DNA from: Dellaglioa algida DSM 15638 | GTDB taxonomy: Bacteria; Bacillota; Bacilli; Lactobacillales; Lactobacillaceae | Length of the DNA stretch: 64,000 nucleotides | Assembly: GCF_001434695.1 (NCBI RefSeq) | Contig: NZ_AZDI01000001.1 | Span: 119,043 to 183,042 of the forward strand | Direction: 5' to 3' | Part shown: piece after piece, positions 28,011 through 36,119 of the stretch | How positions within the stretch are numbered: the stretch's first letter is position 1 | Layout of the letters: every line of letters starts with the position of its first letter | Made by a program: the position numbers and the translations under genes | Notes under the pieces: generated by a model | Database searches by the model: none | Seen by the model: only the letters and a program-made list of their open reading frames with translations | What the model was told of the DNA's origin: nothing

Positions 28011-28856
28011 ATGACATATTTAGTAACGGGTGCAACTGGTGGTTACGGTAGTTACGCATTGAAGGTTTTAAAGGAATTAGTGCCAGTCTCAGAGACTTAC
28101 GTACTGGCTCGTAGCGAAGAAAAAGGTCAGGCACTGAAAGATGCTGGTTATCACGTTCGCATTGGTACATATTCTGATGAGGTATCAATGAAGGAAGCCT
28201 TAACGGGTATTGATCGATTGCTTTTTGTTTCAATGGGTACTGATAATCGACAAGCTAATCAAAAAAATGTTGTGAGTGCTGCAAAAGAAGCGGGTGTGTC
28301 ATATATTGCATATACAAGTTTTCCAGATGCAGATAACTCTAAGAGCGGTCTTTCAGGTGATCATCGATTTACGGAAAAGCTAATTAAAGATTCTGGAATT
28401 GCGTATACTTTTCTACGTAACAACTGGTACCTAGAAAACGAAATGCCTATTATTGGAGCTGCTATGGCTAGTGGTAAATTTGTGTACGCTGCGGGAGAAG
28501 GTAAGACGGGATGGGCATTGAAACGTGAATATGCTGAGGTTGGTGCGAAGGCACTCGCTGGATCCGATTTCCCGGAAGTACTTGAATTATCACGTAAGCC
28601 AACAACTTACGTGGAACTCGCTGAAGCATTGGAAAAAGGGACAGGCAAGAAATTAGAAGTGATTTCTGGTAGTGATCAGGTGTTCATTGATAGTTTAATG
28701 GCTGTCGGATTACCTGAAAATGTTGCAGAAATCTTCTTGTCTTTTCAATATGATATTAAGGACGGGCAATTAGACGTTAATTCAACAGACTTTGAGAAAG
28801 CCCTAGGTCACGATTTAACGCCTTTCCCCGAAGCGTTGAAGGAATTGTTAAAATAA
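28011..28856 (+). CDS. NmrA/QorB-like NAD(P)H-binding reductase
   Basis: This is a 281-residue short-chain-dehydrogenase-like protein with the nucleotide-binding motif VTGATGGYGSYALKVL at the N-terminus. It resembles E. coli quinone oxidoreductase QorB (YtfG) over its length: RNNWYLENEMPII, AAGEGKTGWALKREYAE and a substrate loop in the second half. It is expected to reduce quinones or electrophiles with NADPH in the cytosol. The catalytic Tyr-xxx-Lys of classical SDRs is not evident, as in the NmrA group. It is divergent from its probable Rrf2 regulator. The exact substrate is unknown. Confidence 0.85.
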   Translation: MTYLVTGATGGYGSYALKVLKELVPVSETYVLARSEEKGQALKDAGYHVRIGTYSDEVSMKEALTGIDRLLFVSMGTDNRQANQKNVVSAAKEAGVSYIAYTSFPDADNSKSGLSGDHRFTEKLIKDSGIAYTFLRNNWYLENEMPIIGAAMASGKFVYAAGEGKTGWALKREYAEVGAKALAGSDFPEVLELSRKPTTYVELAEALEKGTGKKLEVISGSDQVFIDSLMAVGLPENVAEIFLSFQYDIKDGQLDVNSTDFEKALGHDLTPFPEALKELLK

Positions 28857-28913
28857 TAATAAAATTTTGATAGTACTTATTTTCTATTCAGGGATAATTG
28901 GTCCGGATAGAAA

Positions 28914-28988
28914 CAAAAAATCCAAGTAGTTACTTTAAACGGAAGTGTTTTATTCTAACCGTTATGTGAGTAGTTACTTGGATTTTTT
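28914..28988. terminator. Bidirectional terminator between the reductase and VIT genes
   Basis: A long hairpin with AAAAATCCAAGTA / TACTTGGATTTTT at its base and AACGG / CCGTT near the loop serves the convergent genes. Confidence 0.85.
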
Positions 28989-29012
28989 TATGAATTAAAT
29001 AGAATAATGCGT

Positions 29013-29711
29013 TTAAAAGAACTGTCCGATACCATAATGAATGAGCATTGTGATGAATCCAATAATAATATTTCGAATGATGGCAACTTTAATTTTACCA
29101 TCCCCTAATTTAGAACTAATAAATGCTGTTAGGGCTACGGCTATGGAAACAGCAATTATTGTGCCCACCATTTTCCAATTACCTGGTAAAATGATAATAG
29201 CTAATAATGGGAAGATACCACCTAGTGCCGCAGAAATAAATGAAGAAAAAGCAGCATCCCAGGGATTCATATAGTGTCCTAATTCAAGTCCGTATTTAAC
29301 GCTAATAATGGTTTCTAATGGCTTTTTCTGCATTAATTCTGTTGCAATCTCAAGAGACGTTGCTTGAGAGACACCCTTTGAAGCGTAAAAGGATTGAACT
29401 TCTTCAATTTGAGTTGCGCGGTTTGTCAGCATTCTTTGTTGTTCAACGGCGACGGCTGCTTTTTCGGTATCACTTTGTGAACTAACTGAGGCGTACTCGC
29501 CGGCTGCCATCGAGAATGCGCAGGCAATTAAATCGGTGAGTCCTGCAATGAAAATAATAAAGTTATTTGTTGTAGCGGCGGCAACACTGAACAAAACGCC
29601 AACGACGGTTAAAATACCATCGTTAGAACCCAGTATACCTGCACGAAGTGAATTAAGTTTTTCATCCATTGTTTTATATTTTTTGGTATTAATTTTTGTT
29701 TCAGTTGTCAT
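29013..29711 (-). CDS. VIT1/CCC1 family metal transporter (copy 1)
   Basis: This 232-residue membrane protein belongs to the vacuolar iron transporter (VIT/CCC1) family, which moves Fe2+ or Mn2+ out of the cytosol. The signature GSNDGILTVVGV and the SMAAGEYASVSSQSD helix are present. A cytosolic acidic/Glu-containing insertion (about 85-130) separates helix 2 from three C-terminal helices. It is the second gene of a two-gene minus-strand operon with a paralogue 17 bases upstream. The PerR-like boxes before the first gene suggest control by peroxide or iron/manganese. Confidence 0.9.
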   Translation of the reverse strand: MTTETKINTKKYKTMDEKLNSLRAGILGSNDGILTVVGVLFSVAAATTNNFIIFIAGLTDLIACAFSMAAGEYASVSSQSDTEKAAVAVEQQRMLTNRATQIEEVQSFYASKGVSQATSLEIATELMQKKPLETIISVKYGLELGHYMNPWDAAFSSFISAALGGIFPLLAIIILPGNWKMVGTIIAVSIAVALTAFISSKLGDGKIKVAIIRNIIIGFITMLIHYGIGQFF

Positions 29712-29728
29712 AAATAAAGTGTCCTTTC

Positions 29729-30409
29729 TTAGTGCGCGAATAAGGTTCCGATGAAATATGTAACTAACATAGTTAAGACGCCAGAAATGATATTACGAAT
29801 AATGGCTTTTGAACGGTTTGAATTACCTAAAGTAGCAGCACTAAATCCAGTAATGGCAAGTGCGATAATAACGGAAATAAATGTGGCCGTAACTTTAAAT
29901 TTAGCGGGGAACATGGTGATGGCTAGCAAGGGTAGTAAAGACCCAATAGGGAAAGAAATCATTGACGCAATGGCGGCTGCATAAGGATCTGTGTAAACCT
30001 CGGGGTTAAAACCATATTTTTCACGGACGATAGTCGTTAGCGGGTTGGCAGTCATCATTTCTGTTGTTGCTTTCGAGGCTAACGTTGATGAAATTCCGGT
30101 TTTTAAATATTTTTTATAAACAAATGCGTATTCATCATCGTAATTATTTTTTAAATTAAATTCTGAATCAGCCGTGGCAACTTCTTGTGAATCTTTTTGA
30201 GTACTTACGGAAACATATTCTCCCATTGCCATAGAAACCGTACCGGCTAACATACCAGCGATACCTGAAATGAAAATTGAAAAATTATTACTGGTGGCAC
30301 CGGCGACACCAATGACAATTCCAGCGACTGAGAGAATGCCATCGTTGGCACCCATGACACCCGCTCTTAGAACATTTATTTTCTGCGATAGAGATATTTT
30401 TTTAGACAT
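29729..30409 (-). CDS. VIT1/CCC1 family metal transporter (copy 2)
   Basis: A 226-residue paralogue of the next gene, with GANDGILSVAGIVIGVAG and SMAMGEYVSVSTQKDS as the same two signature helices, and three further helices at the C-terminus. The start is ATG 30409, eight bases after AAAGGAG; the in-frame TTG at 30415 is too close to that site. It is the promoter-proximal gene of the operon, divergent from the perR-like gene. The divergence between the two copies suggests an old duplication, possibly with different metal preference or a heteromeric pump (inference). Confidence 0.9.
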   Translation of the reverse strand: MSKKISLSQKINVLRAGVMGANDGILSVAGIVIGVAGATSNNFSIFISGIAGMLAGTVSMAMGEYVSVSTQKDSQEVATADSEFNLKNNYDDEYAFVYKKYLKTGISSTLASKATTEMMTANPLTTIVREKYGFNPEVYTDPYAAAIASMISFPIGSLLPLLAITMFPAKFKVTATFISVIIALAITGFSAATLGNSNRSKAIIRNIISGVLTMLVTYFIGTLFAH

Positions 30410-30425
30410 AAACAACTCTCCTTTG

Positions 30426-30457
30426 TTATAATGATTCTAAATATATAATCATTATAA
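30426..30457. promoter_or_regulatory. Tandem PerR/Fur boxes over the VIT operon promoter
   Basis: TTATAATGATTCTAA (30426-30440) and, on the other strand, TTATAATGATTATAT (30457-30443) each match the PerR box TTATAATNATTATAA with one mismatch. Together they form an inverted repeat with 11-base arms. On the minus strand TGGACA (30480-30475) and TATAAT (30456-30451) form a promoter with 18-base spacing, so the boxes overlap its -10, a repressor position. Confidence 0.75.
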
Positions 30458-30540
30458 ACTAAATTAATCGATAATGTCCATAAATTTTATAAATTATGCG
30501 ATAATGGTTGTAGCTAATCGAGAAAACGGGGGTCGTTGAA

Positions 30541-30999
30541 TTGACTGATAAGAATTTAGAACAAGCATTGGATATTTTAAAAGATCGTGGTATAAGGATT
30601 ACGCCACAACGAAAGGTAATTCTTGAATACTTGGTTACGCAACATAATCATCCATCTGTTGAACAAATTTTTAATGGTATTAAAGATGGTAGCGTAGGCC
30701 TCGGCATAGCGACCGTGTATAATACGTTACAAATACTGGTTGCTCAAAAATTAGTTATCGAATTATCAAATGGTGATGATGGTAAAATGCGTTATGATTA
30801 TTTCGGCATTCCACATTATCACGCTATTTGTCTTAATTGTGGGAAGATAACGGATATATTCACAGAATTAACTTTTCATGAGGCAGAGCGTGAGGCAGAA
30901 CAAAAAAGTGGTTATCTAATTGAAAGTACACATGTTGAAACACATGGTTACTGCCCAGAATGTCAAATAAAGCTGGGACTGACGAAGATTAATAAATAA
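30541..30999 (+). CDS. perR: Fur family metalloregulator, PerR-like
   Basis: This 152-residue Fur-family repressor has the winged helix RITPQRKVILEYL and a dimerisation domain. It keeps the metal-site residues of B. subtilis PerR by comparison: a histidine in NHPSVEQIF, an aspartate in MRYDY, the two histidines of HYHAIC and an aspartate in KITDIF. The structural zinc CxxC pairs are CLNC and CPEC. The aspartate near KITD favours PerR over Fur. TTG at 30541 is the start. It likely represses the divergent VIT operon through the boxes beside it. Confidence 0.88.
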   Translation: MTDKNLEQALDILKDRGIRITPQRKVILEYLVTQHNHPSVEQIFNGIKDGSVGLGIATVYNTLQILVAQKLVIELSNGDDGKMRYDYFGIPHYHAICLNCGKITDIFTELTFHEAEREAEQKSGYLIESTHVETHGYCPECQIKLGLTKINK

Positions 31000-31005
31000 T
31001 AATGG

Positions 31006-31062
31006 AAAAAGTATTATCGGGTTACGTTGAATAAATAACGCAAGCTAATAATACTTTTTTTT
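31006..31062 (+). terminator. Terminator after the perR-like gene
   Basis: The 12-base stem AAAAAGTATTAT / ATAATACTTTTT, with a partly paired 30-base loop, is followed by further T residues. Confidence 0.8.
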
Positions 31063-31185
31063 ATTTGTGCATTTTAAAATAAATGGAAAAATTTAAAAAC
31101 TATGCAAAATGCAGACGTTTTTTAATTGTTAATTTATTATACTTAAAAAAGTAATAAGAGTTTAATTTAGAAGGAGTGTATTAAT

Positions 31186-31740
31186 TTGGCAAAAAAAATA
31201 ACAGATGCGGATGGGAATACGTATGTTAAGAAGAAACCATTCTATAAACGAGTTTGGTTTTGGATTTTAATCATTATCTTAGTTATTGCTGGAATTTCAG
31301 TATCAAGTAGTGGTTCTTCAAATGGGGGAGAAAAGGTTGGTTCAAGCACGCAATCGACTAAAAAAACGACACAATTTTATAAAATTGGCGATTCTGTTAA
31401 AGTGGGGAAAGTTACCTATAAATTAACGAGTGTCCAAACGACTACAGAACGTAATGAATACGCTGATACAAAACCAAAGAACGTTTTTATCGTTAAATAT
31501 ACGGTTGATAATCAATCGGAGGATGACGTTCCAGTTGGAACAGATTTAGAGGCTTATGGACCTGATAACAAGAAACTGGATTCATACGCATTAAATACAA
31601 CATTAGATGCAGTTGCTGCAGGCAAGCAAATGGATGTAACGGCTGCATATGGGACGGATGAACTTGGACAGATTGAACTCCAATTTTCACCTTTAGTTTC
31701 GTTTGATAAGGCTGCTAAATTCAAAGTTAATTTAAAATAA
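31186..31740 (+). CDS. Membrane-anchored DUF4352-like protein
   Basis: This 184-residue protein has a basic N-terminus, one membrane helix (VWFWILIIILVIAGISV, about 24-40), a Ser/Gly/Thr linker and a C-terminal immunoglobulin-like domain (KVGKVTYKLTSVQTT; IVKYTVDNQSEDDVPVG) typical of DUF4352 (telokin-like) proteins. No lipobox cysteine is present, so it is anchored by the helix with the domain outside. The start is TTG 31186, after an AAGGAG site. It is a single-gene unit bounded by terminators. Function is not known. Confidence 0.8.
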   Translation: MAKKITDADGNTYVKKKPFYKRVWFWILIIILVIAGISVSSSGSSNGGEKVGSSTQSTKKTTQFYKIGDSVKVGKVTYKLTSVQTTTERNEYADTKPKNVFIVKYTVDNQSEDDVPVGTDLEAYGPDNKKLDSYALNTTLDAVAAGKQMDVTAAYGTDELGQIELQFSPLVSFDKAAKFKVNLK

Positions 31741-31741
31741 T

Positions 31742-31784
31742 AAAATACATCTAAGAAAAATAAATCTTTCTTAGATGTATTTTA
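31742..31784. terminator. Bidirectional terminator
   Basis: A 17-base stem, AAAATACATCTAAGAAA / TTTCTTAGATGTATTTT, has an eight-base loop. It ends the DUF4352 gene and overlaps the stop codon of the convergent kinase gene. Confidence 0.88.
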
Positions 31785-32822
31785 TTGTATTTTAATTTTT
31801 AATAATGTTGCAATTGTTGTCAGCAGGAAGCCATTAATAGTAAACCAGATGATGATAAACAGGATTATTCCGATTATTTTTAATGAAAAAGTACCATTTG
31901 TGAAATAATTGATTGGTTTAATTCGATTAAAATAAGCTAAATATCTGAAAAAAAGATACGGAAGGAGCATTAAAGTGGAAACAATTACCCAATTAAATCC
32001 TGTTTCAGCCAAATTGTTGAGATTAAATTCAGAAAGAAGTGATATGATAAAAAGAATATAGACCGTCCAATCTAAAATGGTGAACATTGGTTTCGATTTT
32101 TTTTTGGAAGTTAACGCTTGTTGCATGTCACTAATTGTCTGAAAACGTTGTGCCGGATCAATTTGGGTTGCTTTTTCAATGACGAATCTTAGATTTTTAA
32201 CTTTTGAGCCGGTTAAATCTAGATTTGATTGTAATAACACTAAATTTAAAACAACTCCCAGTGAATAAATATCACTTCTAACATCTGTTTCCGCAAAACC
32301 AAAATGTTCCGGTGAAGCAAATCCAATTGTTCCTAAATGGACGGTATCACTCTGTAAATCGCCCTTATAGATTCTGGCTGCATGAATATCAATTAATTGG
32401 TAGTTGCCGTCTGTAGTTTGAATAATGTTAGTCAATGTAATATCACGATGTAAAATACTTATTTCATGTAGGTCCGAAAGGCTATCTAATAATTGAGTGG
32501 CAAGCTTAATTATTTGTTGGAAGGTTAAGGGTGTGATATTTACGACATCGGTTAGTGTTGAGCCGGATATGTATTCCTCAATTGTCATTTTAAGTGTTGG
32601 CTCCGTAATTATTTCAACAATTTTTGGCATATGACGTGGTATTTTATTGTTGTAAGCAGCAACTAATTGTAAGTCATTGTCAGAAATCAATTTAGCGACA
32701 AAAATTTGTGATCTTTTTTTAACAAGCAATGGACTTGGTGAGTCGCTTTTAAGTCTATTAATAACTTGATAGTCGTGGGAAAGTAACAGAGTTTCTATTG
32801 TGTCATCTGAAGGAAATATCAA
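31782..32822 (-). CDS. Membrane Ser/Thr protein kinase-like protein with altered DFG motif
   Basis: This 346-residue protein has a small kinase domain (about 1-245) and about three membrane helices at the C-terminus (VYILFIISLL; WVIVSTLMLLPYLFF; IIGIILFIIIWFTI). A VAKL lysine, HRDITLTN catalytic loop and GTIGFASPEHFG activation segment are present. The glycine-rich loop is weak and DFG is replaced by DIH (QLIDIHAARIY), keeping the Mg-binding Asp. It has no PASTA domain. The start is TTG 32822. It is divergent from a small HTH protein with only 47 bases between them. It may be an active kinase with an odd activation loop, or a pseudokinase. Confidence 0.82.
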   Translation of the reverse strand: MIFPSDDTIETLLLSHDYQVINRLKSDSPSPLLVKKRSQIFVAKLISDNDLQLVAAYNNKIPRHMPKIVEIITEPTLKMTIEEYISGSTLTDVVNITPLTFQQIIKLATQLLDSLSDLHEISILHRDITLTNIIQTTDGNYQLIDIHAARIYKGDLQSDTVHLGTIGFASPEHFGFAETDVRSDIYSLGVVLNLVLLQSNLDLTGSKVKNLRFVIEKATQIDPAQRFQTISDMQQALTSKKKSKPMFTILDWTVYILFIISLLSEFNLNNLAETGFNWVIVSTLMLLPYLFFRYLAYFNRIKPINYFTNGTFSLKIIGIILFIIIWFTINGFLLTTIATLLKIKIQ

Positions 32823-32869
32823 AATATTTCAACCTTTCAAAAAATATAGTTGTAGGGAGTACTAATATA

Positions 32870-33292
32870 ATGGATAAAAATACCAGTGAGTTTATTAATC
32901 AAATAAAAAATGCAGACTCAAGTGATCATTTAAATAATTATCAATTTATCCCAAGTGATGCAGCGGGACATTTGAAAAATTTATTAAAATTAAAAAAAAC
33001 AAAAAAAATTGATGTTATTAGACGTGCTGATTTAAATGCAAGTTCCGCGTATCAATGGTTTGATGGACGACGTAATCCAAATAGAAATGCACTAATTTCG
33101 TTAGGATTTGGATTTGAATTATCTCTAGAAGAAATGAATATCTTATTGAAACAAAGTAACTACTCACAATTATACGCAAAAAATAAGCGAGATGCATATA
33201 TTATTTATTCGCTACTACATTCAGAAAATAAATCTGAATTAGAAACACACTTGACGATGAACAATCTAGAACCATTGTATGAAGAAAAATAA
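32870..33292 (+). CDS. Small XRE-like HTH protein, probable partner of the divergent kinase
   Basis: This 140-residue protein has a lambda-repressor-type HTH in its middle (KIDVIRRADLNASSAYQWFD, then GRRNPNRNALISLGFGF) followed by a helical tail with LEEMNILLKQSNYSQLYAKN, KRDAYIIYSLLHS and NNLEPLYEEK. From memory, proteins of this shape occur next to Ser/Thr kinases in other Firmicutes. The ATG 32870 follows AGGGAG; the longer ORF upstream overlaps the kinase gene and is rejected. Its N-terminal Ser/Thr residues (NADSSDH) could be phosphosites. Regulatory target unknown. Confidence 0.8.
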   Translation: MDKNTSEFINQIKNADSSDHLNNYQFIPSDAAGHLKNLLKLKKTKKIDVIRRADLNASSAYQWFDGRRNPNRNALISLGFGFELSLEEMNILLKQSNYSQLYAKNKRDAYIIYSLLHSENKSELETHLTMNNLEPLYEEK

Positions 33293-33341
33293 AAAGGCGA
33301 CGACAACCAACTTAATTGAGAAGGTTGTCGTCGCCTTTTTT
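33291..33341. terminator. Strong bidirectional terminator
   Basis: The 18-base, GC-rich stem AAAAAGGCGACGACAACC / GGTTGTCGTCGCCTTTTT has a 15-base loop. It lies between the HTH gene and the convergent MFS gene. Confidence 0.93.
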
Positions 33342-33348
33342 GAAAAAG

Positions 33349-34575
33349 TTAAATTTCCACTTTTTTTCTAGAAATACTTAAATAAATGATTAATGCACAA
33401 AATTCGCAAATTAAAATTAAGATGGTCATTGGAATATACGAATGGTCACCCATGATGCCAACAAACGGTGACAGGATACTTCCAACCAGATTCATACCTA
33501 CGCCTAAAACGGCGGATGCACTTCCGGCATGTTGGCCTTGTTTTTGCATTGCTAATGAAAATGCCGTGGTATTGACAAGTCCTACCATTGAGACAATGAG
33601 GAATAAACTAATTAATACTAAAGGTAGTGAATTACTGATGAACAGTGATATTGTTAATAACAAGCTTCCAAGTAATGCGAGATAAACACCCAATTTAAGC
33701 CCAGTATTTTCGGAAAAACTATCTGAAATTCGGGAACTTAACTGAGACATTAAAACAATACCGAATCCATTGATTGCATATACCAAACTAAACATGTTTG
33801 ATGATAAACCGAATAGATTTTGTAAAACAAATGAAGATCCTGAAATATAACAGAACATTGCACCAGAAATGAATCCTTGAATCAAAGCGTAACTTAAGAA
33901 AAATTTATCAGAGATCAAATTTTTAAGAATGTTACCTGTCGAATCAAGAGCAGCTTCTGATTTAGATTTAGAGAGTGTAACTTCATTTGTTTCAGGTAAG
34001 GTTATTAATACGACAAAGAATAGCAATAGGCCAATGATGGTTAGAATAACAAAGATACCGCGCCAAGATGTAAATTTTAAGATGAAGCTACCAATTATTG
34101 GCGATATGATTGGGAAAATACCATTCACTGCCATTAAAAGAGAGAAGAACTTTGTTAACTTTTTACCGGAATATAGATCACGGGCAATTGCCCGTGAAAT
34201 AACAAGACCGGCAGATCCGGCTAATCCTTGCAGTAAGCGTATACCAATTAAAATAGTTATATTTTGGCTTGTTGCTGCAATGACAGATGTAACGGCGAAT
34301 AAGACTAAACCCCACAATAAAGGTTTTCTACGGCCTATTTTATCGCTATATGGGCCTACGATTAATTGACCAAGCGCTAACCCTAATAAACAGGTGGTAA
34401 TTGTTAGTTGAGTAAGGGACGCATTTGTATGTAGATGTTGTTGGATAACCGGTAAAGCAGGTAAATACATGTCCATTGAAAGTGGCCCAAACGCGCTTAA
34501 TGTTCCTAGTAATATCGTTAAAAATAACTCATGTTTTTTTGGATTTTTAAAATAAGTTAAAACCAACTGATTCAC
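33349..34575 (-). CDS. Bcr/CflA-type multidrug exporter (MFS)
   Basis: This 12-helix major facilitator of 408 residues resembles the Bcr/CflA drug-proton antiporters. It has the opening PLSMDMYLPALPVIQQHL, motif A in the loop between helices 2 and 3 (GPYSDKIGRRKPLLWG) and RLLQGLAGSAG in helix 4. The start is uncertain: GTG 34575 lies one base from AAAGGA, while TTG 34566 has a ten-base gap. It is a single gene bounded by a terminator. The drug or metabolite exported cannot be told from sequence. Confidence 0.88.
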   Translation of the reverse strand: MNQLVLTYFKNPKKHELFLTILLGTLSAFGPLSMDMYLPALPVIQQHLHTNASLTQLTITTCLLGLALGQLIVGPYSDKIGRRKPLLWGLVLFAVTSVIAATSQNITILIGIRLLQGLAGSAGLVISRAIARDLYSGKKLTKFFSLLMAVNGIFPIISPIIGSFILKFTSWRGIFVILTIIGLLLFFVVLITLPETNEVTLSKSKSEAALDSTGNILKNLISDKFFLSYALIQGFISGAMFCYISGSSFVLQNLFGLSSNMFSLVYAINGFGIVLMSQLSSRISDSFSENTGLKLGVYLALLGSLLLTISLFISNSLPLVLISLFLIVSMVGLVNTTAFSLAMQKQGQHAGSASAVLGVGMNLVGSILSPFVGIMGDHSYIPMTILILICEFCALIIYLSISRKKVEI

Positions 34576-34615
34576 GTCCTTTTAAATGATTAAATAAGCA
34601 TACCATAAATAAATG

Positions 34616-35608
34616 TTAGTAAGATACCGTATTATCGGTAAAATTTTGGTCCATTACGATTAGTTGTTTAGGACTGACTGATAATCTATTTAAAAGGTCA
34701 TGTACATCTAATTGAGATAGATGTGAACTAATGGAAAGTGCATTTTTATTTTTGTCGTCTTCAAAATAATCTGCGAGAACATATATATTTTCGGGCGTTA
34801 TGGTAAATGAATCTGAGACATCTTTAACGTTGATTAAAATATATTTGGCGGGATTATTTTTAATTACCGGAATACTGGAACTATCTAATAGTAGAGTTCT
34901 TGATTCGGGATAAAAGTAAGCTAATAAGTGATTTAACTTAGAATTAAGAACAACTATTTTATCTAATTTTTTAGCTAGGACGGTTAAACTGTAAACTAAA
35001 TGAAGATTTTCATTAGGTAAAGTGATGGTTGTTAGATCGTTTATTTTAAGTTGTTTATTGAGGTGGTCCAGAATTGTAATTTCAGTATAATTATTAATAT
35101 TTGGTTCATAATTAGCATCTAAAATTAACGCGTCCAATGGTGATTGATTTATATAGCGGATCCATTTTTTTGTTCTCTTCTTATGAGGCCCGTTTAACCT
35201 TGTATCTCCGGTAAAGAAAGCCCGTCTGTGATTATCATCTTCGATTAAAAATGCCAGAGATCCGGTATGTATAGAATCTGATAAAAAAGCTGTAATCGTA
35301 AAACCATCTATAATTACGGGTATGTTAACTGGGATAATCTTATAATTTAATTGTGTTTTTTCAAGTTCACCTAATAAAATAAGTTGTTGTCTCAATTCAA
35401 ATGCTTCCTTTGATAAGTAAATAGGTAAATCAGTCATAAGTTTTGATGAGAGAATTTTTTCTTGTGCGTCTATTGAGAAATGCGTTAAAAAAAGAGCAGT
35501 TACTTTTTCTGTGGGGACCGTATTCACGTTAAATTGGATTGTTGAATGTGAACGCTCAAACTTTAATTGAGTACCGTAACTATTTTTAGTTAAATTAATT
35601 GTGGTCAT
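34616..35608 (-). CDS. Metallo-beta-lactamase-fold protein with degenerate metal site
   Basis: This 330-residue protein looks like an MBL-fold hydrolase of the RNase J/RNase Z-like class. The usual HxHxDH motif is degenerate: LTHFSIDAQ keeps the first His and the Asp, but not the other histidines. Later landmarks IHTGS and FFTGD are kept. The C-terminal half resembles an RNase J beta-CASP region by layout only. The ATG 35608 is six bases after GTGAGG; the GTG at 35620 lies at the site itself. It may have lost catalysis or use a different metal arrangement. Confidence 0.6.
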   Translation of the reverse strand: MTTINLTKNSYGTQLKFERSHSTIQFNVNTVPTEKVTALFLTHFSIDAQEKILSSKLMTDLPIYLSKEAFELRQQLILLGELEKTQLNYKIIPVNIPVIIDGFTITAFLSDSIHTGSLAFLIEDDNHRRAFFTGDTRLNGPHKKRTKKWIRYINQSPLDALILDANYEPNINNYTEITILDHLNKQLKINDLTTITLPNENLHLVYSLTVLAKKLDKIVVLNSKLNHLLAYFYPESRTLLLDSSSIPVIKNNPAKYILINVKDVSDSFTITPENIYVLADYFEDDKNKNALSISSHLSQLDVHDLLNRLSVSPKQLIVMDQNFTDNTVSY

Positions 35609-35721
35609 AATGTGCCTCACTTTCTAATTAAGGTTATCATACCACGACATTTGAAGTCGGTATAGTTGTCATGAATAATAGATGGTGTACAATATAGTTA
35701 TTAAAGAAAGGTGGTAATCTT

Positions 35722-36078
35722 ATGTATTTAAAAGCTAGTGAGGATGCAAAGAAGAAAATTATGAAACTTGTTGGTGATGATTCGGATATTTTGCTTGATT
35801 TTGATGACGGTGTTGGTGCTTTATCAAAAGCGGGAACATGTTCATTGGATTCGAGCTTCAGATTATTGATCGTCAACAGTCAAAATGATAGTGAAGCATA
35901 TGATGAAATCATCGAGTCTGATTTAGGGCCAGTCAGAGTAAAAGGATATAGTAAGACCTATATGGACGAAAATATGCAACTCTTGATTAATGAGAGATTT
36001 AACACGTTATCGTTGCATGGTGATAATTCAGGTCTATTAACAGGTACAGTTAAATTAGAAAATTTTGCCAAGAATTAA
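35722..36078 (+). CDS. HesB/IscA-like (Fe-S_biosyn fold) protein
   Basis: This 118-residue protein has the layout of the small Firmicutes proteins annotated as iron-sulfur cluster biosynthesis (HesB/IscA-like) family: an N-terminal YLKASEDAKKKIMKLVG, a central LLDFDDGVGALSKAGTCSLD, and a beta-rich C-terminus. It has only one cysteine, so the three-Cys cluster site of true IscA is absent and a scaffold role is doubtful. It is preceded by AAAGGTGG and bounded by a terminator. It is divergent from the MBL-fold gene. Confidence 0.7.
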   Translation: MYLKASEDAKKKIMKLVGDDSDILLDFDDGVGALSKAGTCSLDSSFRLLIVNSQNDSEAYDEIIESDLGPVRVKGYSKTYMDENMQLLINERFNTLSLHGDNSGLLTGTVKLENFAKN

Positions 36079-36080
36079 TA

Positions 36081-36119
36081 AAAATGACGTAAACAATTTC
36101 TTGTTTACGTCATTTTTTT
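36081..36119. terminator. Bidirectional terminator
   Basis: The stem AAAATGACGTAAACA / TGTTTACGTCATTTT has a six-base loop. It serves the HesB-like gene and the convergent permease gene. Confidence 0.92.
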
